DNA of 64,000 bases, taken from contig NW_006763293.1 in the NCBI RefSeq assembly GCF_000218685.1, positions 366,720 to 430,719 of the forward strand. Direction: 5' to 3'. The translations under genes were made by a program, and so were the position numbers. A model generated the notes under the pieces. That model worked only from the letters and a program-made list of their open reading frames with translations. It had not been told where the DNA came from and did not search any database. How positions within the stretch are numbered: the first letter of the stretch is position 1; each line of letters opens with the position of its first letter. Source of the stretch: Serpula lacrymans var. lacrymans S7.9 (lineage: Eukaryota; Basidiomycota; Agaricomycetes; Boletales; Serpulaceae). Positions 1 to 10,278 of this stretch are shown in pieces.

Positions 1-222
1 GGTGGTTCGTTCACTCTCTCTCCAAATGGAGAGACCGTTGGATCCATAGGTCGGGAGCTAGCTCGGTCTGCTGACCACAATGAACAGGGAGGAACCTCAC
101 TGTCAGGGATAACAGAACCGGCCCCTGTCCTGGTAGCTTCGGTTGTTTTGCGCCGTGGTTCCTCCGAGTTGAATTCGACTATCCCTGTTCCCATCCAGGC
201 ACCGACGACGTCCATCGTTTAG
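1..222 (+). CDS. 3' end of an unrecognised protein, cut by the window edge
   Basis: Frame 1 is open from the first base to a TAG at 220-222, giving the last 73 residues of a protein whose start lies outside the window. The segment is rich in Ser, Thr, Gly and Pro and ends PVPIQAPTTSIV. It contains no motif I recognise, no membrane segment and no cysteine. The next gene is convergent, so this would be the 3' end of a rightward gene. It could also be a chance open frame, since only 222 bp are visible. Confidence 0.4.
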   Translation, partial: GGSFTLSPNGETVGSIGRELARSADHNEQGGTSLSGITEPAPVLVASVVLRRGSSELNSTIPVPIQAPTTSIV

Positions 223-810
223 ATCCCGTTGGGTGAAACGACACAAGGTGGACATGCATTTAGGAAAAATGATCTCCCGATAACAGATGTCAAAATTACA
301 TTGACTTCAAATATAGTATATCATCTCAGCAACTGAACCATTTTCGTTATATCTTCCTCCATATGTTGTTGCGCAACTGTTTAACTGAAACGTTTCTTAT
401 AACAGATAAAATAGTTATTTACTTTTTGGATCTCGAACTAGCACTGGAGCAAAAACCGCATGTTCTTGTCTCGATGGCCTGGCAAAGGGCAACTATGTAA
501 AACACATCCTCAACTGGTCTGAGCTTATTGAAAATGCGAGAATCCGAAGTAACCATGTTACAGCCTTCCGAGAATCTGAAATATGCTGATCACCCATGAT
601 ATCCTCTACAGCACTACCTTGTGGGACGCGAGGTGCCATTTGTAGATATTTCAAATCATATTGTTATCCCCTAACAATAAATCATTGGCCTCTAGAAATA
701 AAGCAGTAATTCCTCGAAAATTTGCATCATGACGCATAGATTCCAAATGTACTCAAAGATCAGATAGAGTGTGGTATCTCAAAGTCAAAACGAAACACAA
801 TTCAAATCCC
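223..810. other. Intergenic; nothing recognised
   Basis: This stretch lies between the ends of two convergent genes and is AT-rich with frequent stops in all frames. It should hold the two 3' untranslated regions. I see no further gene or repeat. Confidence 0.5.
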
Positions 811-2111
811 TCAGCAGCCCATCTCGACGCCATTATAAGGTCCATCGTGATCCGTCTCATCTCCATCCCAGATATAAGGAACGTCCCCAACGATGCACTG
901 TGTGCTTGGGTTATCTTGGCCTGTGACACACCCACCAAATCAAACATGAGCACGCCGTGTCAACCAAACGAAAAGAAAGGTATCGAACTAACCGGGACAA
1001 GCAGCCCATTCACCAGAGTCCTCAATATGGACCTCACCCGCTGGGTGAACAAAGCCCAAGAACATACCCGGGCAAATCGGGATTGGGTCTTCTTCGTTGT
1101 TAACGTGGGTGAGGTGAAGGTTTGCATCAACGTAGTTTGCGAATGCTTGGTTTCCAACCTGTAGGATATTGATCAGAAAAAACAGCTTTTTTATTGCAAG
1201 GAACTGAAACATACTCGAGGAAGTCCGTATCCAAAGGTTTGGAATGTGGTTCCAGAAGGGAGCCACAGTGGGAGATACACAGAGTCAAGGAGAGAGATGG
1301 CAGCACCTGAAGATAAGAAGTTGTATATCTCCACGAATCATGAAAAGACATAATGTGCTTACCCAAAGAGTGGCCGACAATGGTAACGGTAGTAGTGCTA
1401 TACGTTGACATGGCGCTTTCGACGGCAGCTAGTACATCAGTAGCAGTACTATTGATGCGAATCGCGTCAGATGCAGAATAAAGAGTACCGTGGTAGTAGT
1501 ACGGTTACCTGGCCTGTTCATTTTTAAAGCCATCGTGAACCTCGATATCTGAACTGATACCAGGGAAAAGTGTAGTATCCAAGTTCGTCAGGAAGAAATC
1601 TCCATCTGTGACGAGAGGCAGGCTGTTGCACACGTTAGCAAAACCATATGCAAGGAAAAGTTACTTCCAAACTTACATCTCGGACGTATTAGTACCTTGG
1701 TGAGAGACAATGACAGTGTCAAGGTTTGGGTCGTAACCCACAAACCCTACGAGCCAAAAGTCAACATGCAGATCCTTGGAGTATAGCCCAACCACTCACA
1801 GTACTGCACAGAATCACCATTTCCACCAGATGCAACGGGTTTGAAGTCGGGATTGGCGTCACAGTTTGCTATCGATTACAGGGTCAGTTCTCAGAGAAAA
1901 CATCTTGGTTTGCAACTCGACACGTACCGCCGCAATTCCATGCGAGGGTGGTAGCCGCAGTGCAATAGCCGGTGCTTGCGTACCAGGTATACGGTGTGAA
2001 CACGTCGATCTGTGAAGTGGTCAAAGCAGTGATGCTTTGCCTTGCGACATGATACGGAGTTGCTTGAACGGCAGCGATGCCAAGGAGTGCAGCAGCGAGG
2101 ATCGACGACAT
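811..2111 (-). CDS. Secreted class 3 (fungal) lipase
   Basis: Triacylglycerol lipase or esterase of the class 3 alpha/beta-hydrolase family, expected outside the cell. The ATG at 2111 opens a signal peptide (MSSILAAALLGIAAVQA), then YHVARQSITALTTSQIDVF as in Rhizomucor-like fungal lipases. Seven short introns must be removed; the exons I followed begin at 2111-1928 and the last ends at the TGA at 811. The nucleophile elbow GHSLG sits near 1372 and is split after the first base of its last Gly codon. The acid residue lies in EEDPIPICPG and the catalytic His in GEVHIED. Cysteines in WNCGANCDANPDF and at the C-terminus (GVEMGC) are where the family has disulfides. All three catalytic residues and the reading frame are intact, at about 300 residues. 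An in-frame GTG further upstream is not used because the ATG gives the signal peptide. Confidence 0.93.
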
Positions 2112-2174
2112 CCTAGTGAACAGAGTGAGATGCACCACGACTTCAATTAAGACTGGTCTCAGCTCAGAGTCTCG

Positions 2175-2182
2175 CTTTTATA
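2175..2182 (-). promoter_or_regulatory. TATA box of the lipase gene
   Basis: TATAAAAG on the minus strand, about 64 bp upstream of the lipase ATG at 2111, a usual distance for a fungal TATA element. Seen directly; use is inferred. Confidence 0.6.
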
Positions 2183-2189
2183 GAATCTG

Positions 2190-3103
2190 ACAGAGAAGCA
2201 TGATAGTGTCATCGAAAAATAGACCACATCTTCCACATTTACGAGTGATGCATCGAAGGATATCCATCAAATTATTGAGGGGCAATACAAGGTACCAGTT
2301 CACATGAGCGGTCATGGAATGAATGGGTGCATATGGTCACTGCGGGAATGCGATGCGTGACCGACTTCTGTAGCCTTTCAGCAGAGTTATTCGGGTTCAA
2401 AATTCGTAACGTCAAATAAAAGTTGGAGAGCCAGCGTCAAAAGGTATTCTTGTGTGGGATACCATCGTGGCCCATGTGAAACTGTTTAGGGTCCCTCTCC
2501 TGTTTCCTTCGTGAGATTCGAGTCCTACAGTATCGACAGTATCATGATGAATCTGACTCGCCCAGGTCCAGCTGAACGGTAGCAGTATAAGCTAGAGAGT
2601 TTGTTTGTTTTGGGAACATCGCTTAGCTGACCAATAAGATGCGGTTATGGTCCGTCTTTGTTTATCACTTTCGTAACCTGCGAACGTGCTAATGCATATA
2701 AGTACTGTAGCGATCTGCACCGGTTGCGAACAACGGTTTGACAATATCATCGCATAATACTTGTGGTTTCGTGGACACGAAAAGCAGCTCAGGCTAACCC
2801 CAGACGTCGGGTTGGTGTAATGCAAAGTACGTATATCCTTTGACATCGATTGTCCAACTTGTCGATAACGACGTGTATGCTCGGATTGTGGATGTATATT
2901 CTGGAAATGTTATTGACGGTAACATCAAAATAGACATGGACCGTTTGCTTTCAATCACTGTCCGCCTAGTACATCAGATATTCTGCACATTCTAGTATGA
3001 GTGGTAACATTAGCACACTTATCATTACAAAGCTACAATACATTTACGATTGCACAACTATTAATACAGCATTGCGTATGGTCAAAGTCCTTCGAATGTG
3101 ATT
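2190..3103. other. Intergenic; lipase upstream region and 3' flank of the dehydrogenase
   Basis: About 0.9 kb with only short open frames lacking family resemblance. It should contain the lipase promoter and the 3' untranslated region of the downstream dehydrogenase. No repeat or RNA gene seen. Confidence 0.45.
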
Positions 3104-4293
3104 CTAGGAACCGCCAACATGCATTCCATCTGGAGGTCAAGTTGAATAGTCGTCTATCACCGCATTAGATGATCACTTACTATTGACATGCATACAGGCT
3201 CCAGTCATGACATTGGAGTCCGCGGACGCAAGGAAGACAAAGGCCGGTCCAAGCTCAGCAGGTTGAGCTGCACGCCCATGAAGGGCAACACCGACACCAA
3301 ATTCCTCCATCTCTTCGGCAGAGCGACTTGCTGGCTGCAAAGGGGTCATCACAGGCCCAGGAGCAACAGCGTTCACGCGAATGCCTTGAGGCGCGAGGTG
3401 CATAGCGAGAGATCGCGTAAAGGTGAGAATGGCACCTTTTGTGGTACTATAATCGACTAGTAATGGAGTTAGCACCACGACAAATGCCAAAAAAAAACTT
3501 ACCAAGATTAGGAGCCCCCGCGTAGGCAACCACTGAAGTCGTATTGATGATAGCCGAACCCCGTTTCAGGTGTGGTAGAGCAAATTTCGTAACTGCGAAC
3601 ATCTGGATGATATTGGATTCGAAAGTACTCCGTACATTCTTGAGGTCGATGTCGACGAAATTCGGGCATATGCTGAAAAGATAATGTCAGCCATATTCTG
3701 CATTCCAGACCGAGGAAACAAAAATTACATTTGCTTGGAGGCGTTGTTGACCAGAATATTCAGAGTGCCGAATTTCTGCATGTGCGAATCCACCAGCTTC
3801 TTGCAATCAGCCTCATGCTGCAAGTTTAGCGAGACGACATTGATCTCAATGCCACCCCCGTCCTTTCTCATCGCATTCGCTGCGTGCTTTGCATCTTCCT
3901 CTTCTTCCGGGAGATGAGAAATAGTTATGCCCTTGGCACCCTCGCGCGCAAACATTATTGCAGTGGCACGACCAATGCCACTATCACCGCCAGTAATGAT
4001 AGCGTATTTGCCTTGCAATCTGAATAGTAAATGTAAGCGCATACATGAAGCAAAAAACATGACGAACTCACTTGCCGCTACCGACATAATCTTTCAAGTG
4101 GGGCTTTCCATCATTGTCCCAAACTTCTTGCCTGATAAACTCCACTCCGGCTGGGATATAATCTCACAAAAAGCCACGTGCAAGTTTGTTGTATAAACTC
4201 ACGTTTCATGTACTTATCTAGACCTGGCTGGTCTTGCGTTTGTTTTTCGGGGACTGCAACATCGTAAGCGGTGACAATATCTTTTGCGGACAT
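3104..4293 (-). CDS. Short-chain dehydrogenase/reductase (YghA/YdaD-like classical SDR)
   Basis: NAD(P)-dependent oxidoreductase with a Rossmann fold, probably cytosolic; substrate unknown. Starting at ATG 4293 the protein reads MSAKDIVTAYDVAVPEKQTQ, the N-terminal extension typical of the bacterial YghA/fungal subgroup. The cofactor motif is TGGDSGIGRA, the structural motif NNAS, and the catalytic set Ser in INTTSVV and Tyr/Lys in YSTTK, followed by the usual RVNAVAPGPV and the C-terminus HVNNGMHVGGS. Introns of about 45-55 bp lie near 4201, 4070, 3680, 3500 and 3170, all phase-consistent; the last coding exon is only 26 nt. Length is about 290 residues, normal for the subgroup. It is intact. 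The specific reaction (sugar, alcohol or keto-ester reduction) cannot be told from sequence. Confidence 0.9.
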
Positions 4294-4368
4294 GGCTGAA
4301 TGATGAATATTTTGGACGATGATATATGAGAGGGAGCGTTTGAGGAATTGACGAAGAGGATCCAAAGG

Positions 4369-4377
4369 ATTTATATA
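4369..4377 (-). promoter_or_regulatory. TATA box of the SDR gene
   Basis: TATATAAAT on the minus strand about 76 bp upstream of the SDR start codon. Seen directly; function inferred from position. Confidence 0.55.
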
Positions 4378-4379
4378 TG

Positions 4380-5620
4380 AAACGCGTCCTCTCCTAAGGC
4401 TCGAATGATCATAGATGACGATCTGGATGATGACGTCGGGAATGGCATAACTAGAACGAGTCGATCATCAAGAGGAGCAACTCGATCATGACGATGACTA
4501 AGGCCAAGTGACCACAACTCTGAAGTACTCAGGGTTAGCGGAGCCTTCCGAACTACCACCTTGCCTTCAAGTTCCATACTGCATAAGACACTTGCCGTTA
4601 TATGCTGATGCTGATGCCAACATCATAAGAGCAACACCAAAATGTATAGTTTGACCTCTAATGCCTCAGTAACTCAGTTCTCTACTGCCTGTATTTTTTG
4701 CAATGTTTTCCTTTATGTCTTTGGCGACCTCCTGGGCAGCATCTGTTTCCACTTTCCACCTCCATCTACATCATCGCTCCCAAGGGGGTGATGGTAAATT
4801 GTGGTTCTGGTCCTGAACCCTGTGTAGTTGCTGGAGGGCAGTTAAAGTCATCGTGGGATGAACTGGCCTGAACTGGTGAGTAGACCATCACTATCAACGT
4901 GTTCAACAGTTTCAGTTGAATTTGGCTGATGTTGCGAATTTGCTTTGGCCGTCTCCAAGGTGGTAGGTGAATGGGTAAGATTAAGCTGTCAGCCAAGCTA
5001 CCTTTGGATAGCCTTGATTGTGTATTGGGTGATTAGGTTGATTTTCCAAGAACGTGAACAACACGGATGAGTTTTTTTGGTAAGTGAACCGAGGTCGGCG
5101 AAGAGATTTATTGACTATATTACAGTTTCTAGGTATAACTTCTACGTACCGCTCAGCCAGAAGGGAGTCGTCTCACTACTACTTACAATATTATAGGGCG
5201 GGATTAGAAGGTGTACTTCAGCGAGGAAATTGTTAACGTCCTCGCGAACACCAAATGTTGCATGCACATTCACACGAAGCACTGTCTACATTGTGAAAAT
5301 ACTCCTCGAATAAGATCGCTAACTCCACTTTAACTTGATGCGGTATTTCAACATGTTGCCAGTGAACCTTTTTCTGGCAAGATATTCCTAAAGGGCGTCT
5401 CTGACGTTGAAAAACCAGCTTAAAGATCAAACATCATCGTGGGCAAGTTGTCCCTAAAGGAAACGCTGAAGACTTATGGATTTCGTGCCGGCGGTCACGG
5501 TGTCTATTTGCATCCGCTGCACATGTCAATGATGCGTCAGTATCGGTAACTTCGACTGTTAGTTTGCATAAACATGATCATGCACCTTTTCCGAGTCAGC
5601 CCCACTATGGCGCTCGTACT
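4380..5620. other. Intergenic; divergent promoter region, no gene recognised
   Basis: About 1.2 kb between divergent genes. Short open frames of 60-80 codons show no family resemblance. A run of GCTGAT near 4606 is a minor simple repeat. Nothing else stands out. Confidence 0.4.
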
Positions 5621-5622
5621 TG

Positions 5623-5632
5623 TATAAAAATA
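5623..5632 (+). promoter_or_regulatory. TATA box of the DUF6533 gene
   Basis: TATAAAAATA about 115 bp upstream of the ATG at 5747. Confidence 0.5.
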
Positions 5633-5746
5633 TACTGTAGCCGCAGATCTTGCTGATATCCCTTTCCTTCTCCACCTACTAGCATCATTCGAAGTCTGTC
5701 ATCTGGGAAAGCGAATGGTTTGATTCCTCCACGTCCTTGATCAACA

Positions 5747-7594
5747 ATGTCCCAGACAGAGTCCTCCTCTCTACCCTTAAATGTTCTCCGAGCTTGTAAG
5801 CCGTCGTATTCACCGTGTTCGGCTTTTGCTGACTCCAATTTATGATATCTTCCTCTCGTACCACTTTCGACGATGATAGTGGATATTGGAAAGCAGTCAC
5901 GAGCAGGTGCACTGGGTCTTTTGATATACGAGCGCTGTATGTCTCTTTCGCATGAGTATGGCTGATCTGATAGCGCTAACGATTTTCTCCGCTAGTCATA
6001 ATGATACACACTGAGGTATATAACTAATACAAACTCAACGTAGATTCTTAATATAACCTCAACTTCAGTATGGCGTTATGTGGTCCAGAAAGCGTACTTG
6101 GATTCATTACTTGTATATTTTTGTAAGTCCCTGGTAGTGGTAAAAATATATCTAACGCTAATCTATCTATCGTCTCCGCAGAACGGCTGGTTCGCGCTCA
6201 TCTGGCTCACCTTTGATATAAGTATGTGTCCATCTGCCCATCTCTTAACACGACTTATGGCCTGCTTGTCGCAGTCCCATTAACCCCCAGCGGCGTCGTC
6301 TCTTCTAAAGTAAGCGCTTGTTTTACACCATTTTACAGATACTGATCCCCGCAGATGTTAGATCTGTCGTCAATTCTGATATAGTGGCAGAACTTTAATG
6401 CTTTCCGTTCGAACCTAGATGTGTGATCTATCTCATGTTTGACGACATTGTGTGAGTACGCTTGCTTCTCATCATGACCAATAACTTGAAATAAGCAGAA
6501 CCCTTATTACCACCGTCACCGTCCAATGTGAGCGAATTTTTATATCAAAATTTCAGAATATATCTAAGCTTGATGTACATGTTCAGTAATCCTACAAGCA
6601 CGGGTATGTTCAATTCCTCTTGGCTGCGATTTTCGTCCTGACAAAGGCTTTGAGGTATGGGCAATATACGAAAGGAGCTCCAAAATGCTGGTGCTCCTTG
6701 CCGTCATGAGCGGCGTCGAGGTCGCCATCATGGCCACTCTCGTTGGCATCACGATATCCCGCATCGAAAGTACGTCCCTATCCTTTCCTTCATCCATGCA
6801 CATCGCGGTTCACAATCACTACGACTGTGGATATCGAATTAATTATTGCTGATAAACAGTGCTTCCCGTCGTGTCCACTGCAACTGGGTGTTACTACTCA
6901 GGCGTCCTCCCTCTCTCCGCCCTCTTCTGGACCCCCGTACTCGTGGTAGAGCCCCTGCTGTTAGGGTTCGTCCTCTTCAAAGCCGCGCGCACTCTGTATG
7001 CGCGGGGCACCATCTTCACTGCCCTCGCCAGAGAAAGGTGAGTGACTCGATGTGAAGCATACGATAACCCCGGACAATCTCACGATCTCACAATTTTTTT
7101 TTTGGTATCCAGCTTGCTGTACTTTTTAGCGTGAGTTCTTCTTATTCCTCGTTCCTCGTTCTTGACTCGTCATCCGACCGTTGTCAACGCCAATCCCTCC
7201 CAGCATATTCGCCCAACTTCTCATTGCCACCATCATATGGGCCCGGTTCCCCACGTATCTCAACGTCGTCATGCCGTACGTCTCGCCCACCCCTTCCTAT
7301 ACTCCTCATCCTAACCATCCACTTAACCACCCTCCACATCACACACCGCATCCAACGCCTCCCAGCTGGTCAGCCGCCCTCCCCTCCCTCCTCGGGAACC
7401 GCCTCCTCATCAACATGCGCCAACGCTTCCTCTCTGAGCGCTCAGACACACACACGAATGACATCGAGCTCGCCTCCATCGTCTTCTCGCGCTTCCCTTT
7501 TCTTTCCTCCCGCGCACCGGGGGCTCATACGGCTCATACGGCTCATACGGCTCAGCCTGACGCTGCTGCACCCGACGATCCTCGACGGGACTAG
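5747..7594 (+). CDS. DUF6533-type multi-pass membrane protein
   Basis: Member of the large Agaricomycete family of seven-helix-like membrane proteins with an N-terminal DUF6533 domain; function unknown. I chose ATG 5747 because MSQTESSSLPLNVLRAL runs by a phase-1 intron (5796-5879) into DIGKQSRAGALGLLIYER, the usual start of the domain. Exons: 5747-5795, 5880-5936, 5996-6015, 6069-6122, 6182-6221, 6275-6309, then one unresolved small exon near 6355-6371, then 6419-6451, 6499-6527, 6587-6603, 6655-6769, 6860-7037, 7113-7130, 7204-7275 and 7366-7594. Landmarks are MWSRKRTWIHYLYIF, the segment VWAIYERSSKMLVLLA and hydrophobic helices such as PVLVVEPLLLGFVLF. The cytoplasmic tail carries three HTA repeats from a 9-bp tandem repeat. 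At least three coding exons are 17-20 nt. It is in frame apart from the unresolved exon. Confidence 0.82.
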
Positions 7595-8190
7595 CCCTGC
7601 CTGAGCCTGCGCCGACCGCTGGACGGTGGGTCGTCAGTCACTTGATACCCTGGTTATCTGAGTGAATATACACATACCGGACGGATGGATGGATGGACTG
7701 ATGACGATATGTATTCTTTCTTTGGGTTTCAAGGGGCCATCTCCATCTCTATTTCGTTGTATCATGATCGACGTACTTCACACGACTAATGAGCTTTACT
7801 ATAGTATACCCTATCATGCATCACGTCTCCACCATAGCATACCAACTACAGCATATGTCATCCCCCACTTCAACAGTACTCTACATATGCGTATTCGCTA
7901 GTATCTGATAATTACAGTACGCTCTCTCTTAATGCTCAGCGCTCAACCTCATGCTCAAGCTCGCAAAAACGCCCCCGTTTCTCCGTCCTGCTGGGCTATA
8001 CACTGTAGAATACGGAATACGGGACAGGATAGGATAAGGACATGGGATGGATGTGTTCACGTATGCGACAGCCGTCGCTCTCCGCTTTTAACACTTGCTC
8101 GGGCACCTTTGGATGCCGGTATTCAGAAACGGGGTTCCCCCCCAATGGGCCCGCACCCGCCAGGGGAGAGGGGGCTGGATGCGGAGGATC
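7595..8190. other. Intergenic with GGAT-type simple repeats
   Basis: Downstream of the DUF6533 gene. A (GGAT)n-like run lies at about 7681-7696. No gene is recognised and the open frames are short and lack family features. Confidence 0.4.
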
Positions 8191-8357
8191 CGAGAACGAG
8201 AGCCAGAGCCAGAGCTCAACAATGATGCCATCTGTGTATAATTAGATAATTTGGGAGGTTGAGCGCGGTGGAAACAAGAGCCAGAGCCAGAGCCAGAGCC
8301 ATACGATGATGCTATCGGCATGTATAATTGGACGACTTGGGGGGGTTGAGCGCGGTA
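8191..8357. repeat. Diverged tandem duplication of about 85 bp with GAGCCA microsatellites
   Basis: Two consecutive units share a GAGCCA run (near 8200-8215 and 8278-8300), then ATGATGC..ATC, TGTATAATT and TTGAGCGCGGT at the same spacing. The first unit ends near 8270 and the second near 8357. The copies differ at several positions, so the duplication is not recent. Confidence 0.6.
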
Positions 8358-9300
8358 AAGGAAGAAGGGCAGGGAGGGGGACGGGCCGTGCCTGGGTCCT
8401 CGCGGGACGACGATAGACGATAGACGATCATGGCATAGTAGCCAACATGTCAATGGGATGAGAATACTCGGAATAGAATAGGAGGGGTAGCGACAACGTC
8501 AGACGCTCAAAAATAACCGCGACGGAGGGACATATCCGTACCCTGGGACCGGACTTTCCGTGTTTTCTCTGCTGCGTCTGTGTTCAAGGTTTCTGAATTC
8601 CGTGGTGTCATTTTGTGTTTAGGTTAGGCGGTGAGAAGGAAGAGCTTGGGCCAGTGCTTGTTGGCGCTGTTAAGAAAAGAGGTGAGTGATGCAGAGAGTG
8701 ACTTGAAGTGCACGATTCTGTCAGAAGGACCATACGGAGGAGAGGGTGCTTGGGCGGGAGCGAAGGAGGGCGCGATGATGGCAATGGATGAAGCAATTAT
8801 AGAGCGCACGGATGATGCCGGTGGGTGGGCCTGTGAGTGGGATGGACAGTTTAGCCAGTCGACGAGGACACTGAAGGGAGACTAAGCCGAACCGAGTTGG
8901 CTCGGAATTGACTCCGCATTGCAATTTAGCATTGCTGCTGTTGATCTTCATCTCAGATCGCGAACCGAGTCGACCCTCCCAGTGCCGGTCCGACTGATTT
9001 GCCCATGCCAGCATCGTGTCCCCTCCTCACCTACACCCCCTCTCCGCTATCTTCCCCTCCTCCGGGAGAACCCTTCCAGCCTCTCAGAAAATAACATGCA
9101 CAGCTGCCTGTGCTCTGCCATGCCATGCCATCATTGTCATGCCATCCAGCACGCCCCCCTGCGAAGAGCCGGTGACCGCGGCACGGACCGGCAAGTTTCG
9201 AGGGGGAAGAGAGAGAAGAGAGAGACGTCCTTGGGTCCTCTTTTCGTGCACGTGTTTCTCTGATGGATTTATACAGCCTCTTTCGATTCCTCTTCTTATC
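8358..9300. other. Intergenic / upstream region of the Ser-rich protein gene
   Basis: Contains a (GATAGAC)n-like run near 8408-8428 and a CT-rich stretch near 9010-9100. An open frame at 8631-8885 has no ATG and no recognisable features. No gene called. Confidence 0.35.
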
Positions 9301-9309
9301 ATATATAAC
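9301..9309 (+). promoter_or_regulatory. TATA box before the Ser-rich protein gene
   Basis: ATATATAAC about 65 bp upstream of ATG 9370, following a CT-rich stretch. Confidence 0.45.
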
Positions 9310-9369
9310 ACCCCCGCCCGCCTTCTTGTCTTCTTGTCTTCCCCTCACCCTCCAATATACAATCTACCT

Positions 9370-10134
9370 ATGAGTCTCTCCGTAGATGACCTCGTCGCTT
9401 CCCTCTCCGGAAGTCATATCGGCCAAGAGGCAATAGACCTCGCTGCGTTACAGGTATGTCTCCACACTCACAATCTCTCCATCTCTTCATGTCCTCTCAC
9501 CCGTACTCTTCAAAAGGCACAGCTCGCTCAGACCCTCTTCGCACACCAGCTTTCCTCCGCCTCCCCCCACATCCACACCGTAAACACCCCACGACGCGAC
9601 CCCGTCTTTGCACAGCCCTGCAACACCCCCACAGGTCGCACCCCCTCCTCTTCATTCAGCTGGCCCGCCTCCGCATTCGCTGACTCAGCAGCCCGCAGAC
9701 GCAGCTCTAGCATCGTCGCCGGCCGCTCTCGTTCCCGCCGCACGAGCGTCGACGAGGGCCGATGCGACCTCGACGAGATGGACGAGGAGCGTATGGTGGA
9801 AGACATACTCATGCCCCCCTCCCCCAAATCGCCCTCCCTCTCCACCTACTCCATGTCCTACCAACCCCTCCCCATATCCGTCTCCTCCCCCTACTCGTCC
9901 TCCTTTGCCGGCGACTCGTCGTTCACGAGCACAGACCCGTTTTACATCGCCCAAGTCCAGGCTGCTAACAATAGCTTTAGCCCGGCGCAGAGTGCCGGTT
10001 CGTTCTTTGCGCATGCTGGCTGTCCTGCTGCGCATTCGCCGTTTGGGGGACATCATCATGCTCAGCGATGGGATGCGCATCATCAGCAGCCTGCATCCGT
10101 TCATGTTCACGCGTCGTCCCCATTCGAACGGTGA
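9370..10134 (+). CDS. Ser/Pro-rich disordered protein of unknown function
   Basis: ATG 9370 opens MSLSVDDLVASLSGSHIGQE, then DLAALQ. A likely 63-bp intron (9454-9516, gtatgt...aaag) is then removed so that LQ joins AQLAQTLF, which restores a short amphipathic N-terminal region. Because the intron length is a multiple of three and has no stop, the frame stays open if it is retained. The rest is low-complexity: Ser, Pro, His and Ala rich, with an RRRSSSIV and SRSRRTS basic patch, an acidic DEMDEERMVED stretch and a His-rich tail ending at TGA 10134. With the intron spliced the product is about 233 residues. No known domain. The short N-terminal region is probably the only conserved part. A regulatory or scaffold role is possible but not shown. 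Confidence 0.6.
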   Translation: MSLSVDDLVASLSGSHIGQEAIDLAALQVCLHTHNLSISSCPLTRTLQKAQLAQTLFAHQLSSASPHIHTVNTPRRDPVFAQPCNTPTGRTPSSSFSWPASAFADSAARRRSSSIVAGRSRSRRTSVDEGRCDLDEMDEERMVEDILMPPSPKSPSLSTYSMSYQPLPISVSSPYSSSFAGDSSFTSTDPFYIAQVQAANNSFSPAQSAGSFFAHAGCPAAHSPFGGHHHAQRWDAHHQQPASVHVHASSPFER

Positions 10135-10220
10135 GGACGAGTCGTTTGTGGGGAGAGGGGTTGTGGTTGTGCTCGGGCGAGCTGCAGCTGTGACCTAGAA
10201 GGAAACTTGTAATTTATGGA

Positions 10221-10223
<3 letters not shown>

Positions 10224-10275
<52 letters not shown>
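10224..10275. repeat. 52-nt poly-T tract
   Basis: An uninterrupted run of 52 T residues follows ATGGACTC and is followed by ATACATACATACACGACGACG, itself a short ATAC repeat. It lies about 90 bp after the stop of the preceding gene. The exact length may be a sequencing estimate. Confidence 0.85.

Positions 10276-10278
<3 letters not shown>

Noticed and set aside
5605..5996. Minus-strand open frame of about 130 codons (with VWDIVDQGRGGIKPFAFPDD) overlapping the start of the DUF6533 gene
   Set aside because: It looks coding by composition but has no ATG, while the plus strand has a TATA box, an ATG and phase-consistent exons matching a known family over the same DNA.
7501..7560. Possible CRISPR-like direct repeats (GGCTCATAC units)
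   Set aside because: Only three contiguous 9-bp units without spacers, coding for HTA repeats in the DUF6533 tail.
9685..10110. Met/Gly-rich minus-strand frame of 141 codons
   Set aside because: Antisense shadow of GC-rich coding sequence, no family features.
9608..10198. 196-codon plus-strand frame overlapping the Ser-rich gene
   Set aside because: Out-of-phase shadow of the gene starting at 9370, which has the better start, TATA box and splice structure.
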